Positions 26,261 to 35,118 of a DNA stretch of 64,000 nucleotides are shown one piece after another. How positions within the stretch are numbered: the stretch's first letter is position 1; every line of letters begins with the position of its first letter. The stretch spans positions 452,527 to 516,526 of the forward strand of contig NZ_LR701459.1 in the NCBI RefSeq assembly GCF_902498825.1, given 5' to 3'. This stretch comes from Rhizobium sp. EC-SD404. Lineage in GTDB: Bacteria; Pseudomonadota; Alphaproteobacteria; Rhizobiales; Rhizobiaceae. A model generated the notes under the pieces. It was not told the DNA's origin. It saw only the letters and a program-made list of their open reading frames with translations, and made no database searches. The position numbers and the translations under genes are program-made.

Positions 26261-27373
26261 TCAGAAGACCACCACGCTCCTGATCGACTTGCCTTCGTGC
26301 ATGAGATCGAATGCCGTGTTGATCTCCTCGAGCGGCATCGTGTGGGTGATCAGGTCGTCGATGTTGATCTTGCCCTCCATGTACCAGTCGACGATCTTGG
26401 GCACGTCGGTGCGGCCGCGCGCGCCGCCGAATGCGGTGCCTTTCCAGACGCGTCCCGTCACAAGCTGGAACGGCCGCGTGGCAATCTCCTTGCCGGCTTC
26501 CGCCACGCCGATGATGATCGACTGCCCCCACCCGCGATGGCAGCATTCCAGCGCCTGGCGCATGACGTTGACGTTGCCCGTGGCGTCGAACGAAAAGTCG
26601 GCGCCGCCATCCGTCAGATCGACGATCGCCTGCACGACCTTGTCCTGGCCGAAATCGTTGGGATTGACGAAGTCCGTCATGCCGAATTTGCGCGCCATCT
26701 CGACCTTTGCGGGATTGAGATCGACGCCGATGATCTTGTCGGCACCCACCATGCGCGCGCCTTGGATGACGTTGAGACCGATGCCGCCCAGGCCGAAGAC
26801 GACGACATTTGCGCCCGGCCAAACCTTGCCCGTGTAGATGACGGCACCGATGCCCGTCGTCACGCCGCAGCCGATATAGCAGATCTTGTCGAAGGGAGCG
26901 TCGGCGCGCACTTTCGCCACTGCGATCTCCGGCAGAACTGTGAAATTGGAAAAGGTCGAGCAGCCCATGTAGTGGAAGACCGGACCGCTGTCGCAGGCGA
27001 AACGGCTCGTTCCATCCGGCATGACGCCCTGGCCTTGCGTCGAGCGGATCGCGGTGCAGAGGTTGGATCGCTGCGAGAGGCACGTTTTGCAGTTGCGGCA
27101 TTCCGGCGTGTAGAGCGGAATGACGTGGTCCCCGACTTTTACGGATGTGACCCCGGCGCCGATTTCGCGCACGATGCCCGCGCCCTCGTGACCGAGGATT
27201 GCCGGAAACTTGCCTTCCGAATCGAGGCCCGACAGGGTGTAGGCATCGGTATGGCAGATGCCGGTCGCCATGATCTCGACCAGGACTTCACCTGCTGACG
27301 GACCGGCCAGCTCGACCGTCTCGATGGATAGAGGCTGGTTCGCCGCCCAAGCGACTGCCGCACGCGTTTTCAT
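26261..27373 (-). CDS. adhC: Class III alcohol dehydrogenase / S-(hydroxymethyl)glutathione dehydrogenase
   Basis: This NAD-dependent cytoplasmic enzyme oxidises the formaldehyde-glutathione adduct to S-formylglutathione. The 370-residue protein has the catalytic zinc site (GICHTDAYTLSG and LGHEGAGIV), the structural zinc cysteines CRNCKTCLSQRSNLC, the class III hallmark TQGQGVMPDGTSRF and the Rossmann motif VFGLGGIGLNV. The start at 27373 is chosen because AGAGGGG precedes it; a longer frame begins upstream without support. It would remove formaldehyde made by XoxF. Confidence 0.96.
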   Translation of the reverse strand: MKTRAAVAWAANQPLSIETVELAGPSAGEVLVEIMATGICHTDAYTLSGLDSEGKFPAILGHEGAGIVREIGAGVTSVKVGDHVIPLYTPECRNCKTCLSQRSNLCTAIRSTQGQGVMPDGTSRFACDSGPVFHYMGCSTFSNFTVLPEIAVAKVRADAPFDKICYIGCGVTTGIGAVIYTGKVWPGANVVVFGLGGIGLNVIQGARMVGADKIIGVDLNPAKVEMARKFGMTDFVNPNDFGQDKVVQAIVDLTDGGADFSFDATGNVNVMRQALECCHRGWGQSIIIGVAEAGKEIATRPFQLVTGRVWKGTAFGGARGRTDVPKIVDWYMEGKINIDDLITHTMPLEEINTAFDLMHEGKSIRSVVVF

Positions 27374-27453
27374 GCCGATCCCCTCTTGCTGTCTCGACGC
27401 AAGATGGCAGCTTGCGACCAATCGATTGTAGGCAGAGGCAATAATGGGCTAAA

Positions 27454-27468
27454 TAGTCCTTAAGTACT
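27454..27468 (-). promoter_or_regulatory. Candidate operator upstream of adhC
   Basis: TAGTCCTTAAGTACT (plus strand) is a variant of the 15-bp site at 27532-27546 and lies 81 bp before the adhC start. The paired TAGT/ACT ends and CCTTA core recur. Inferred regulatory site. Confidence 0.4.
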
Positions 27469-27531
27469 TCTGGGAAATGAAGACGTCGATTTACTGGCCA
27501 TGAATGCGCCAACGTCAGTCGGAGACTGGCG

Positions 27532-27546
27532 TAGTACCTTAGCACT
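27532..27546 (+). promoter_or_regulatory. Candidate operator between adhC and the binding-protein gene
   Basis: TAGTACCTTAGCACT shares its first nine bases with the reverse complement of the site upstream of pqqA. It lies 105 bp before the TTG start of the binding-protein gene and could serve either divergent unit. Confidence 0.45.
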
Positions 27547-27651
27547 ATATCGACGTGTCGGCCCCTTTGTCACATTGCCATTGGGAGATCAGGCGTTTCA
27601 GCGCCGACCAGTGGAGCGACAGAAACCGGCGGGGGCCGGGCGGGAGGATAT

Positions 27652-28833
27652 TTGATACGACTTTGCACAACCGTTGTGCTGGCTATACTTGCCACCACCA
27701 CGGCAGCCAGGGCCGTAGACGTGGAGATCGTGTTCCTTTCGCGGGAACAGGAAGAACGTCTGCCATTGTCCTTCGTCGATCCCATCGTGGAGGATCCGGG
27801 CGTATGGGGCGCGCGGCTCGCTCTCGACGATAACAAAACAACAGGCGGATTTCTCGGACACGAGTATTCTCTTGTCGAGCGGGTTTTGACCGCTGACGAA
27901 GACATCGTCGCCGTGTTCGAGGAAGAGCGGCAAAGTGGTCGGACGCTGTTCATCTCGGACTTGCCGCGTGACGATCTGCAATCGATCGCCGACCATCCGG
28001 AAGCCAGCGAAGCGCTGATTTTCAACGGTCGCGTCGGTGACGACGACCTGCGCATCAATGTGTGTTTCGACCACGTGTTCCACACGACGCCGAGCCGCTC
28101 CATGCGGACCGACGCCCTGGTGCAGTTTCTCGTCTGGAAGCGCTGGCCGCGGCTTTATCTCGTGTCGGGAACGCAGGAAAACGATGTCGCCTTTGCCGAG
28201 GCGGTTCGTCGTTCGGCCGAGAAATTCGGCGCTGAGGTCGTGGCCGAGAGCGACTACGCCTATTCGGCGATCTCTCGGCGCACCGACAGCGGCCATATCC
28301 AGATCCAGGATCAGATGCCATTGGCGACCCAGGAAGGCGGCGAGTACGACGTGCTCGTCGTTGCCGACGAAAACGAGGTGTTCGGAGAGTACCTGCCGTA
28401 CAACACCTATGCTGCCCGTCCAGTCGCCGGAACACATGGCCTGGTCGCGATGTCGTGGCACCGGGTTCTAGAGCAATGGGGATCGACCCAGATCCAGCGC
28501 CGCTTCGAAGAGGTCGCGGATCGGTGGATGGAAGAGCGCGACTATGGCGCCTGGCTCGGTGTCCGCTCGATCGGCGAGGCCGTTACCCGGCTGAACAGTG
28601 TCGACGTGGCAGAAATTCGCTCGTTCCTACGCAGTGCGGATTTTGAGATCGGTGGGTTCAAAGGTGTAGGGCTCAGCTATCGCGACTGGAACCAGCAGAT
28701 GCGACAGCCCGTGCTGATTGCGAACAAGCGCGTGCTTGTCTCCGCTTCGCCCCAACCGGGTTTCCTGCACGAACGCACACCGCTGGACAGCCTCGGCTAC
28801 GACCAGCCGGAGAGCGAATGCCGACTGCAATAG
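27652..28833 (+). CDS. ABC substrate-binding protein of the PQQ alcohol dehydrogenase system (PedA/LutA type)
   Basis: The 393-residue exported protein (signal peptide ending ARA-VD) belongs to the branched-chain amino acid-type binding proteins linked to PQQ alcohol dehydrogenases (VEIVFLSREQEERLPLSFVD..., then YLVSGTQENDVAFAEAVRRSAEKFGAEVVAE). It should serve the ATPase and permease encoded at 23735-25296; related proteins have been tied to lanthanide uptake. The start is TTG at 27652, four bases after GGGAGG; no ATG is available. It opens a plus-strand operon running to 35118. Confidence 0.88.
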   Translation: MIRLCTTVVLAILATTTAARAVDVEIVFLSREQEERLPLSFVDPIVEDPGVWGARLALDDNKTTGGFLGHEYSLVERVLTADEDIVAVFEEERQSGRTLFISDLPRDDLQSIADHPEASEALIFNGRVGDDDLRINVCFDHVFHTTPSRSMRTDALVQFLVWKRWPRLYLVSGTQENDVAFAEAVRRSAEKFGAEVVAESDYAYSAISRRTDSGHIQIQDQMPLATQEGGEYDVLVVADENEVFGEYLPYNTYAARPVAGTHGLVAMSWHRVLEQWGSTQIQRRFEEVADRWMEERDYGAWLGVRSIGEAVTRLNSVDVAEIRSFLRSADFEIGGFKGVGLSYRDWNQQMRQPVLIANKRVLVSASPQPGFLHERTPLDSLGYDQPESECRLQ

Positions 28834-28874
28834 AGAAAGCGACGTCGAAGCATATCAACGGGAGGAAGTGGGCA

Positions 28875-29852
28875 ATGAAGTATCGTGGCAAGGTAGCGGC
28901 ACTCGCGGCGGGTGTGGGATTGGTGGCCGGCATTTGGCCGGCGCACGCATTGACGGTGTTCGTGTCGAACGAGCAAGGCAACACGATCTCCGTGATCGAC
29001 GGTGAAACGCAGGAAGTTCTCGAAGAAATTCCTGTCGGCAACCGTCCTCGCGGCATCGCGCTCGGCCATGACAACCGGTTTCTCTACATCTGCGCCAGCG
29101 ACGACAACACGATCGAGGTTATGGACACCGAGACGTTGGAACTCGTCGATACCTTGCCGTCCGGACCCGACCCGGAACTTCTCGTCATCGCACCGCAAGG
29201 CGACCGGCTTTACGTTGCCAACGAAGACGACAACCTCGTCACCGTGATCGATCTGGAAACGCGCGAAATGATCGCCGAGATTCCGGTCGGCGTTGAGCCG
29301 GAGGGCATGGGCGTCAGCCCGGACGGGAAGATCGTCGTCAACACGTCGGAAACGACGAACATGGCCCACTTCATCGATACCGATAATTACGAGATCGTCG
29401 GCAACGTGCTTGTCGGTCAGCGGCCGCGCATCGCCGAGTTCACCTCGGACGGCTCGGAAGTCTGGGTTACGGCCGAAATCGGCGGCACGGTCAGCGTGAT
29501 CGATCCGGTGGCGATGGAAGTCATGCACGAAATCTCGTTCGAGGTGCCGGGCGTCGAGCCCGAGGCTCTGCAACCGGTCGGCGTGAAGATCCTTGAGGAT
29601 CGCAGCAAGGCCTATGTGGCCCTTGGGCCATCGAACCGCGTTGCGATCATCGATGCGCAGACGCACGAGGTGCTCGATTACATTCTCGTCGGCCAGCGGG
29701 TCTGGCAGTTGGAGCTCACGCCGGACGAGACAACGCTGTATACTTCGAACGGCGTCAGCAATGACGTCACCCTGATCGACACGGCAACGGACACTGCGAC
29801 GGTGTCCATCCCCGTTGGGAGCTTTCCCTGGGGGATCGCGATCAAACCGTGA
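28875..29852 (+). CDS. PQQ-dependent catabolism-associated beta-propeller protein
   Basis: The 325-residue protein has a signal peptide (cleaved near AHA-LT) and seven or so YVTN-type blades, each with a pattern like TISVIDGETQEVLEEIPVGNRPRGIAL. It is the propeller family regularly found beside PQQ alcohol dehydrogenases. Role unknown; it may be a periplasmic scaffold for the transporter or for quinoprotein assembly. ATG 28875 follows GGGAGGAAG at good distance; an upstream ATG (28818) overlaps the previous gene and would spoil the signal peptide. Confidence 0.9.
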   Translation: MKYRGKVAALAAGVGLVAGIWPAHALTVFVSNEQGNTISVIDGETQEVLEEIPVGNRPRGIALGHDNRFLYICASDDNTIEVMDTETLELVDTLPSGPDPELLVIAPQGDRLYVANEDDNLVTVIDLETREMIAEIPVGVEPEGMGVSPDGKIVVNTSETTNMAHFIDTDNYEIVGNVLVGQRPRIAEFTSDGSEVWVTAEIGGTVSVIDPVAMEVMHEISFEVPGVEPEALQPVGVKILEDRSKAYVALGPSNRVAIIDAQTHEVLDYILVGQRVWQLELTPDETTLYTSNGVSNDVTLIDTATDTATVSIPVGSFPWGIAIKP

Positions 29853-29892
29853 GGCCGCGTCGGTCTTTCTGTCTTGAGCACGGGAGGTGCCC

Positions 29893-30549
29893 ATGACGTG
29901 GACCATCGAGATGCCAAAGCGAGGCGGCGGCGCTGGCCGCCGCTCAATGACGCTTCTGGCTGCGCTCGGTTTGGCAGTCCTGGTGACTGTTCCGATCGCA
30001 GCCCAAGCGGCCGATAGTGCGAACCCGGACTGGCCGTGCATCCAGCGCCTTGTGCCCCGCATATCGACGGCGCAGGTCTGGGCGGGGCCGGAGCCGCAAC
30101 CGGCTTCCTGGGCGCGTGATGATGATATCCGCGCGATGGCCGAGCAGCTTGCGGTGCGCCGATTGCCGATCGACGAGGCGCGCACGATGGTCGGCACCTA
30201 CGCGGAGCAGCTGCCCGAAGGCGAGCGCAACGAGCAACTCACCGCCCTGTTCGGGCGAACGCTCGAACTGATCAATCGCGATCGCTCCTCGATCATTGCC
30301 GGGATCGGCCGTTATGCGCGCAGCCAACGGGAACGCGCCGAACACATTCGGTCGAGCCGCATTGCCGCGGCCGGGAACGCGCCCGCCACGGCCAGTTCCG
30401 ACAGTGCACCGACAACGCTCGATTGGGAAATCCGTGTCTTCGACGAGCGCCGTCGCGCTCTCATCTATCTTTGCGAGCAGCCCGTTTTGCTCGACCAGCG
30501 CGCCTTCGCACTCGGACAGGCGATTTATTCGCAGATGGTGAAAGAATGA
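29893..30549 (+). CDS. Unknown exported protein of the methanol cluster
   Basis: The 218-residue product has a signal peptide (RRSMTLLAALGLAVLVTVP, cleaved near AQA-AD) and a helical mature part beginning NPDWPCIQRLVPRISTAQVW; the second Cys lies near the end in IYLCEQP. The central region (about 110-160) is charged and helical. ATG 29893 is chosen because the upstream GTG lies inside the GGGAGG ribosome site. No function is known to me. It sits between the propeller gene and two further exported unknowns with four-base overlaps, so the three are one translational unit. Confidence 0.8.
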   Translation: MTWTIEMPKRGGGAGRRSMTLLAALGLAVLVTVPIAAQAADSANPDWPCIQRLVPRISTAQVWAGPEPQPASWARDDDIRAMAEQLAVRRLPIDEARTMVGTYAEQLPEGERNEQLTALFGRTLELINRDRSSIIAGIGRYARSQRERAEHIRSSRIAAAGNAPATASSDSAPTTLDWEIRVFDERRRALIYLCEQPVLLDQRAFALGQAIYSQMVKE

Positions 30550-31247
30550 GGCGACTTATCCAAAACTTGGTGATCGGCTGTCTGGCGGCGGGTCTCACCG
30601 CGACCGCCTTTGTCGCGCCGTCACTGGCGCTGGACGGATCGCGAGCGGAACTGGTGGAAGGTTCCGCCGGCGAGCGGGTCTACGGTGCCAATCACCTTGC
30701 CGGGCTGAAGGGCTCCGGTGAGCTGGTCTACGACTACACGCTCGAAGGCGACATTCTCGAGGAACCGTTCAAGGACGAGGTCCGCCTGAAATTTGAGGAA
30801 TCGGATGCCGAGGGTGGCTTCGATTTCGACATCGCCGTCTTCCCCATGACACGAACGCTTTCGGTTTCGACGACGGCCGAGACGATCAACCCGCTGCTGC
30901 TCGTGTTCTTCCAGCGCGATGCGGATTTCATGAGCCGCAACACTGGCGGCTCGCCCCAGTTCTTCCGCAGCCGCCTGCGCGACATTCTTGCGCAGCCGGC
31001 CGAAGCGGAAGAACGGACAGCGGAAATTGCTGACGACGAGATTGCCGTCGAAACCATCAGCCTCATGCCGTATGATGATGCGGACGCGGCCAGCCGCATG
31101 CCGGATTTCGCCAAGAAGCTCTATCAGATCAGCCTGTCGCCTGATCTGCCCGGCAGCGTCTACGAACTCACGAGTGAAGTGCCCGCAATGGACGGCAGTG
31201 GTGTCCGTCTGCGGGAAACATATCGGTTCAGGGAGCTTGTCCAATGA
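30546..31247 (+). CDS. Unknown exported protein of the methanol cluster
   Basis: ATG 30546 overlaps the previous stop (ATGA). The 233-residue protein has a signal peptide (LIQNLVIGCLAAGLTATAFV, cleaved near SLA-LD) and a beta-rich mature domain (GSGELVYDYTLEGDILEEPF..., LYQISLSPDLPGSVYELTSEVP, VRLRETYRFREL). The pattern recalls outer-membrane-lipid-carrier-like or LolA-like folds, but I cannot assign a family. The mature protein has no Cys. Confidence 0.8.
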   Translation: MRRLIQNLVIGCLAAGLTATAFVAPSLALDGSRAELVEGSAGERVYGANHLAGLKGSGELVYDYTLEGDILEEPFKDEVRLKFEESDAEGGFDFDIAVFPMTRTLSVSTTAETINPLLLVFFQRDADFMSRNTGGSPQFFRSRLRDILAQPAEAEERTAEIADDEIAVETISLMPYDDADAASRMPDFAKKLYQISLSPDLPGSVYELTSEVPAMDGSGVRLRETYRFRELVQ

Positions 31248-31603
31248 TCCGACGATGGCAACTATTCATGGCGGTGCTTGCCGTTGGCGCTGCGGGCACA
31301 GTTCCCAGGGCTGAATCCGCGAACGGCTATCCCACTGAGGTCGTCGCCGATTACGTTCTCGGTTGCATGGCGGCCAACGGGCAGACCGCCAAGGCACTTC
31401 GGCAGTGTTCGTGCAGCATCGACGTGGTCTCTTCGCTGTTGACCTATGACGACTACAGCGCTGCCGAAACGGTGCTGCGGATGCGGCAGGTGCCGGGCGG
31501 CGGCGAGAAGATGATGATTTTCCGCGAGACACCGGCAAGCCAAGTGAAGGTCGATGCCTTGCGGCAGTCGCAGATAGAAGCCGAGGTCCGCTGCTTCTAC
31601 TGA
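31244..31603 (+). CDS. Small exported cysteine-containing protein of the methanol cluster
   Basis: ATG 31244 overlaps the previous stop (ATGA). The 119-residue protein has a signal peptide (cleaved near ESA-NG) and a helical mature part with four cysteines: VLGCMAANG, RQCSCSIDVV and a terminal RCFY. The cysteine pattern suggests disulfides in the periplasm. No function can be given; it is the third of three coupled unknowns. Confidence 0.8.
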   Translation: MIRRWQLFMAVLAVGAAGTVPRAESANGYPTEVVADYVLGCMAANGQTAKALRQCSCSIDVVSSLLTYDDYSAAETVLRMRQVPGGGEKMMIFRETPASQVKVDALRQSQIEAEVRCFY

Positions 31604-31633
31604 AGCAGATGGGCTCGACCGTCGGGCGCAGGA

Positions 31634-32821
31634 ATGGATGACTGGGAACAGAGTGATCTGGGCATTCGTGACCGGCCGAAGGCCGCACCGCGACCGGCCA
31701 TTCGCCGTGCATGGTCCGGATCACGCATGCCGGAAGGCATCGTCGAGGAACTTGCCGCCGGCATTGTCGATTGCGACGCGTCGCTGATCGCGCTCTTCGT
31801 ATCGTCGGCTGCGCCCTACGACGCGGTGGTGCGTTCTTTGTCGGCCCGGTTTCCGGGCGTGCCGCTGATCGGCTGCACGACCGCCGGCAGCCTGACGGAG
31901 CAGCGCTACGAAGCCGATGGCGCGATCGTGCTTGCCTTCGATCGCAGCGCGTTTTCCTTCGAGATATGCCTTCTGGAAAACCTCAAGGAATTTTCCATTC
32001 CACGCGGTGGCGAACTGATCGAAACTGCCTATTTCCGGCTGTTGCGCGAGCTCGAGCAGGACCGCTCGAACCTCTTTGCCATGCTGCTGGTCGACGGGTT
32101 GTCGCGACGCGAGGAGGAGATCGCAGCAAGTGCTTATGCGGCGCTGGACGAGGTGCCCGTTTTCGGCGCATCGGCCGGCGACAATCTGCATTTCGACACG
32201 ACGCAGATCTTCTACAATGGGGCGATCCTCGAAGACACGGCGCTGGTCGTCATCGGAGCTTCCAACCGTCAGCTCGAAGTCTTCAAGTTCGAACATTTCC
32301 GCCCGATGGAGGAGAAGCTGGTCATCACCAGCGCCGATCCGGAGCGGCGCATCGTCAAGACCATCAATGCCGAGCCGGCCGCCGAAGAATATGCGCGGCT
32401 GATTGGGGTGGATGTTTCGGCGCTGACGCCGGCTGTTTTTGCCGCAAATCCCCTGCTTGCGCGGATCGGCGGCGACTATCACGTGCGCGCCATCCAGAAG
32501 TCGGACGACCAAGGGGCGCTGCATTTCTTCTGCGCGGTCGATGAAGGCATCGTGCTTACCCCGGCGTCACCCGTCGACATGCGCGACAATCTGCTGCTCA
32601 ACATGGAGCAGATCTCCGACCGGCTGGGATCGCTGGAACTGGTCCTTTGTTTCGATTGCATCCTGCGGCGCCTGGAAGCCGAACGGCTCGGCATCAAGCA
32701 TGAGCTTCTGCCCATCTTCAAACGCTTCAACATGATCGGCTTCAGTACCTATGGCGAGCAGTTCAAGTTTCTCCATCTGAGCCAGACTTTGACCGGGCTG
32801 GCGATCGGAGCGGCCGAATGA
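31634..32821 (+). CDS. FIST domain sensory protein
   Basis: The 395-residue cytoplasmic protein has an N-terminal FIST domain (about 40-225: LIALFVSSAAPYDAVVRSL, VPLIGCTTAGSLTEQ, VFGASAGDN) and a FIST C-terminal domain (about 230-385: EYARLIGVD, FAANPLLARIGGDYHVRAI, ending GFSTYGEQF). FIST proteins are thought to bind small ligands, perhaps amino acids, and commonly sit beside kinases. Here the kinase gene overlaps its stop by four bases, so it probably supplies the signal input to that kinase. Confidence 0.92.
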   Translation: MDDWEQSDLGIRDRPKAAPRPAIRRAWSGSRMPEGIVEELAAGIVDCDASLIALFVSSAAPYDAVVRSLSARFPGVPLIGCTTAGSLTEQRYEADGAIVLAFDRSAFSFEICLLENLKEFSIPRGGELIETAYFRLLRELEQDRSNLFAMLLVDGLSRREEEIAASAYAALDEVPVFGASAGDNLHFDTTQIFYNGAILEDTALVVIGASNRQLEVFKFEHFRPMEEKLVITSADPERRIVKTINAEPAAEEYARLIGVDVSALTPAVFAANPLLARIGGDYHVRAIQKSDDQGALHFFCAVDEGIVLTPASPVDMRDNLLLNMEQISDRLGSLELVLCFDCILRRLEAERLGIKHELLPIFKRFNMIGFSTYGEQFKFLHLSQTLTGLAIGAAE

Positions 32822-35118
32822 AGCATGTCGATCCGAACCTTCCTTTCGATCAGCAACTCGACCAAGAAGTGCGGCAGCTTCGGCGCGAAAACGAGAAGCT
32901 TCGGATCATCCGTGACGCGCTGATCGGGCAGGTGGACCGCAACAACGATCTGTCCGGCCGCGTCTTTCGCGCGATCGAACCGCTGATCGAGGTGGAAGGC
33001 AACGTCGAAAAGCGCATCCAGCGTCTCGCCCGCGCGATGAGCGAGGCGAAGATCGCGCGGCGCCAGCTTCGCCAAGCCATCGATTCCATCGGCGAAGGCT
33101 TCATTCTCTACGACAAGGACGACCGCATCGTTCTCTGCAACCGCAAGTATCGCCAGATATTCCCGGAGCTGGAACATCTGCTGAAACCCGGGACGCATTT
33201 CCAGGAAATCATCCGGCATGCGGCCCGGCTCGGCGTCATCGTGGAGGCGGTGACGGATCCCGATGCCTGGATTGCCAGCCGATCGAGCAGCCACAGCGAA
33301 GCGCGCTGTCAGTTTCAGCAATTGCTGAGCGACGGGCGTTGGATCCAGATCAGCGAAAGGGCGACGGAGGACGGCGGCAAGGTCACCATCGTCAGCGACA
33401 TCACGCCCTTCAAGCGGTTGGAGGAGACGAGCCGGTTGACCCGTATGGCGGAGCAGTCCGAAGTGCTCGCCACCACGCTCGCCAGCATCGCGCAGGGTGT
33501 CGTCGTCTTCGATGGCGCGCGTCGTTTCGTTGCCTGGAACTCGCAGGCGGCGATGCTCACCAACTTGCCCTATGTGGAGCTTCACGAGGGAACGACGGTC
33601 CGCGAATTGATCGGTCTTCTCCTGTCTCGCGGAGCGCGGATCGCGGAAGAGCGCGAAGGCGAGTTTCTTCGCTGGATCGGGCAGGTGAACAAGCGGCCGC
33701 CCTTGCGGCTGGAAATCTTCTACCCTGGCGGAAGGACCGTTTCGGCCAACTTCCGCGCCATGCCGAATGACGGCTTCGTGGTGACGCTGACCGACGTGAC
33801 GACGCAGTACCAGGCTGCCCGTATGCTGGAGCGCAGCAAGGACGAGCTGGAAGAGCGGGTCAGCGAACGCACGCGTGAACTGGTGGCGCTCAACGCCGCG
33901 CTTCAAGACGAGGTGCGACGGCACGAAGTCACCGCGGCCGACCTCGTTCGCACACGCCGCGCCGCCGAAGCCGCGAGCATGAGCAAGACGCAATTCCTGG
34001 CTGCCGCGAGCCACGATCTTCTGCAGCCGCTCAATGCGGCGCGCCTCTATCTCTTCGCGCTGGAAACGGCCGCAGGCATGCAGCCGGAGGCCGTGAAGCT
34101 GATCGACAATATCGATCACTCGCTGCAGTCGACCGAGCGCATTCTCGGCACGCTTCTCGACATGTCGAAGATGGATTCGGGCTGCTACGAGATGAAACTT
34201 GCCGATGTGGAACTCGGCCAGTTGTTCAAGACGCTACGCATCGAGTTCAGTGCGCTGGCCGGCGCACGCGGTCTCGATCTCAGGATCGTGCCGACAACGG
34301 CGATCATTCGCACGGATCCCAATCTCTTGCGCCGGATCGTCCAGAACTTTCTCAGCAACGCGATCAAGTACACGGCGACCGGCCGCATCCTTCTCGGCGC
34401 CAAACGCGAGGGTGCATCGCTGCGCATCGAAATCCACGATACCGGACCGGGTATCCAGCCGGTCGACCGGCAATTGATCTTTCAGGAGTTCAAGCGCGCG
34501 ACCGCTGTGACCTCCGATGTAACGGGACTTGGCCTCGGGCTCGCCATCGCGCAACGCGCGGCCGATCTCCTCGGCCAACGGATCGAGCTCAAGTCGGAGG
34601 TCGGGCGGGGATCGGTGTTTTCGCTCGTCATCAACGCATGGCGTAACCAAGGCAATTCGGGCGACACGGCGCATGCTAATGTGATGGACAGCAAGCCGCA
34701 GGTGACGGCGTCTCCGACATCGGAAAAGACGCTGATCGTGCTCGAAAACGACGAGACGGTCGCGCATGCCATGACGACGCTTTTCGATCACTGGCAGTTT
34801 GCGAGCGTGTCCGGATCGTCCTATGCCGAGATCGAAGCGCGCTTCGATCTCGATCTGCCGAGGCCGTCTGCCATCATCGCCGACTATCATTTGAATGGCG
34901 ACGTCGACGGCATCGAGGCCATCGTCAGGTTGCGTGAACGGATCGGCACTATGGTGCCGGCGATCCTCGTCACTGCGGAAACATCCTGGGCGGTGCGCCA
35001 GCGGGCCCGTCAAAACGGCATCGAACACTTTGCCAAACCGGTCAAACCGGCTCAGCTGCGCGCCTATCTCACCCATCTGGCGATCGACATCGAGGTCGAT
35101 CAGGCACCCAGCGCCTGA
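32818..35118 (+). CDS. Hybrid sensor histidine kinase (NahK/ErcS'-like)
   Basis: The 766-residue protein lacks membrane spans. It has an N-terminal coiled coil (LDQEVRQLRRENEKLRIIRD), two PAS-type domains (about 85-210 and 215-340), a coiled coil (DELEERVSERTRELVALNA), a HisKA box ASHDLLQPLNAARLYLF with His399, an ATPase domain with NFLSNAIKYT, DTGPGI and GLGLGLAIAQRAA, and a C-terminal receiver with phosphoacceptor Asp689 (IIADYHLNG). This is the kinase type that controls quinoprotein ethanol and methanol oxidation in pseudomonads. Its 3' end overlaps the convergent response-regulator gene by 19 bp. Confidence 0.94.
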   Translation: MKHVDPNLPFDQQLDQEVRQLRRENEKLRIIRDALIGQVDRNNDLSGRVFRAIEPLIEVEGNVEKRIQRLARAMSEAKIARRQLRQAIDSIGEGFILYDKDDRIVLCNRKYRQIFPELEHLLKPGTHFQEIIRHAARLGVIVEAVTDPDAWIASRSSSHSEARCQFQQLLSDGRWIQISERATEDGGKVTIVSDITPFKRLEETSRLTRMAEQSEVLATTLASIAQGVVVFDGARRFVAWNSQAAMLTNLPYVELHEGTTVRELIGLLLSRGARIAEEREGEFLRWIGQVNKRPPLRLEIFYPGGRTVSANFRAMPNDGFVVTLTDVTTQYQAARMLERSKDELEERVSERTRELVALNAALQDEVRRHEVTAADLVRTRRAAEAASMSKTQFLAAASHDLLQPLNAARLYLFALETAAGMQPEAVKLIDNIDHSLQSTERILGTLLDMSKMDSGCYEMKLADVELGQLFKTLRIEFSALAGARGLDLRIVPTTAIIRTDPNLLRRIVQNFLSNAIKYTATGRILLGAKREGASLRIEIHDTGPGIQPVDRQLIFQEFKRATAVTSDVTGLGLGLAIAQRAADLLGQRIELKSEVGRGSVFSLVINAWRNQGNSGDTAHANVMDSKPQVTASPTSEKTLIVLENDETVAHAMTTLFDHWQFASVSGSSYAEIEARFDLDLPRPSAIIADYHLNGDVDGIEAIVRLRERIGTMVPAILVTAETSWAVRQRARQNGIEHFAKPVKPAQLRAYLTHLAIDIEVDQAPSA

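Noticed and set aside
32749..34119. 456-codon open frame opposite the hybrid kinase
   Set aside because: Shadow frame; no recognisable domain and no ribosome site.
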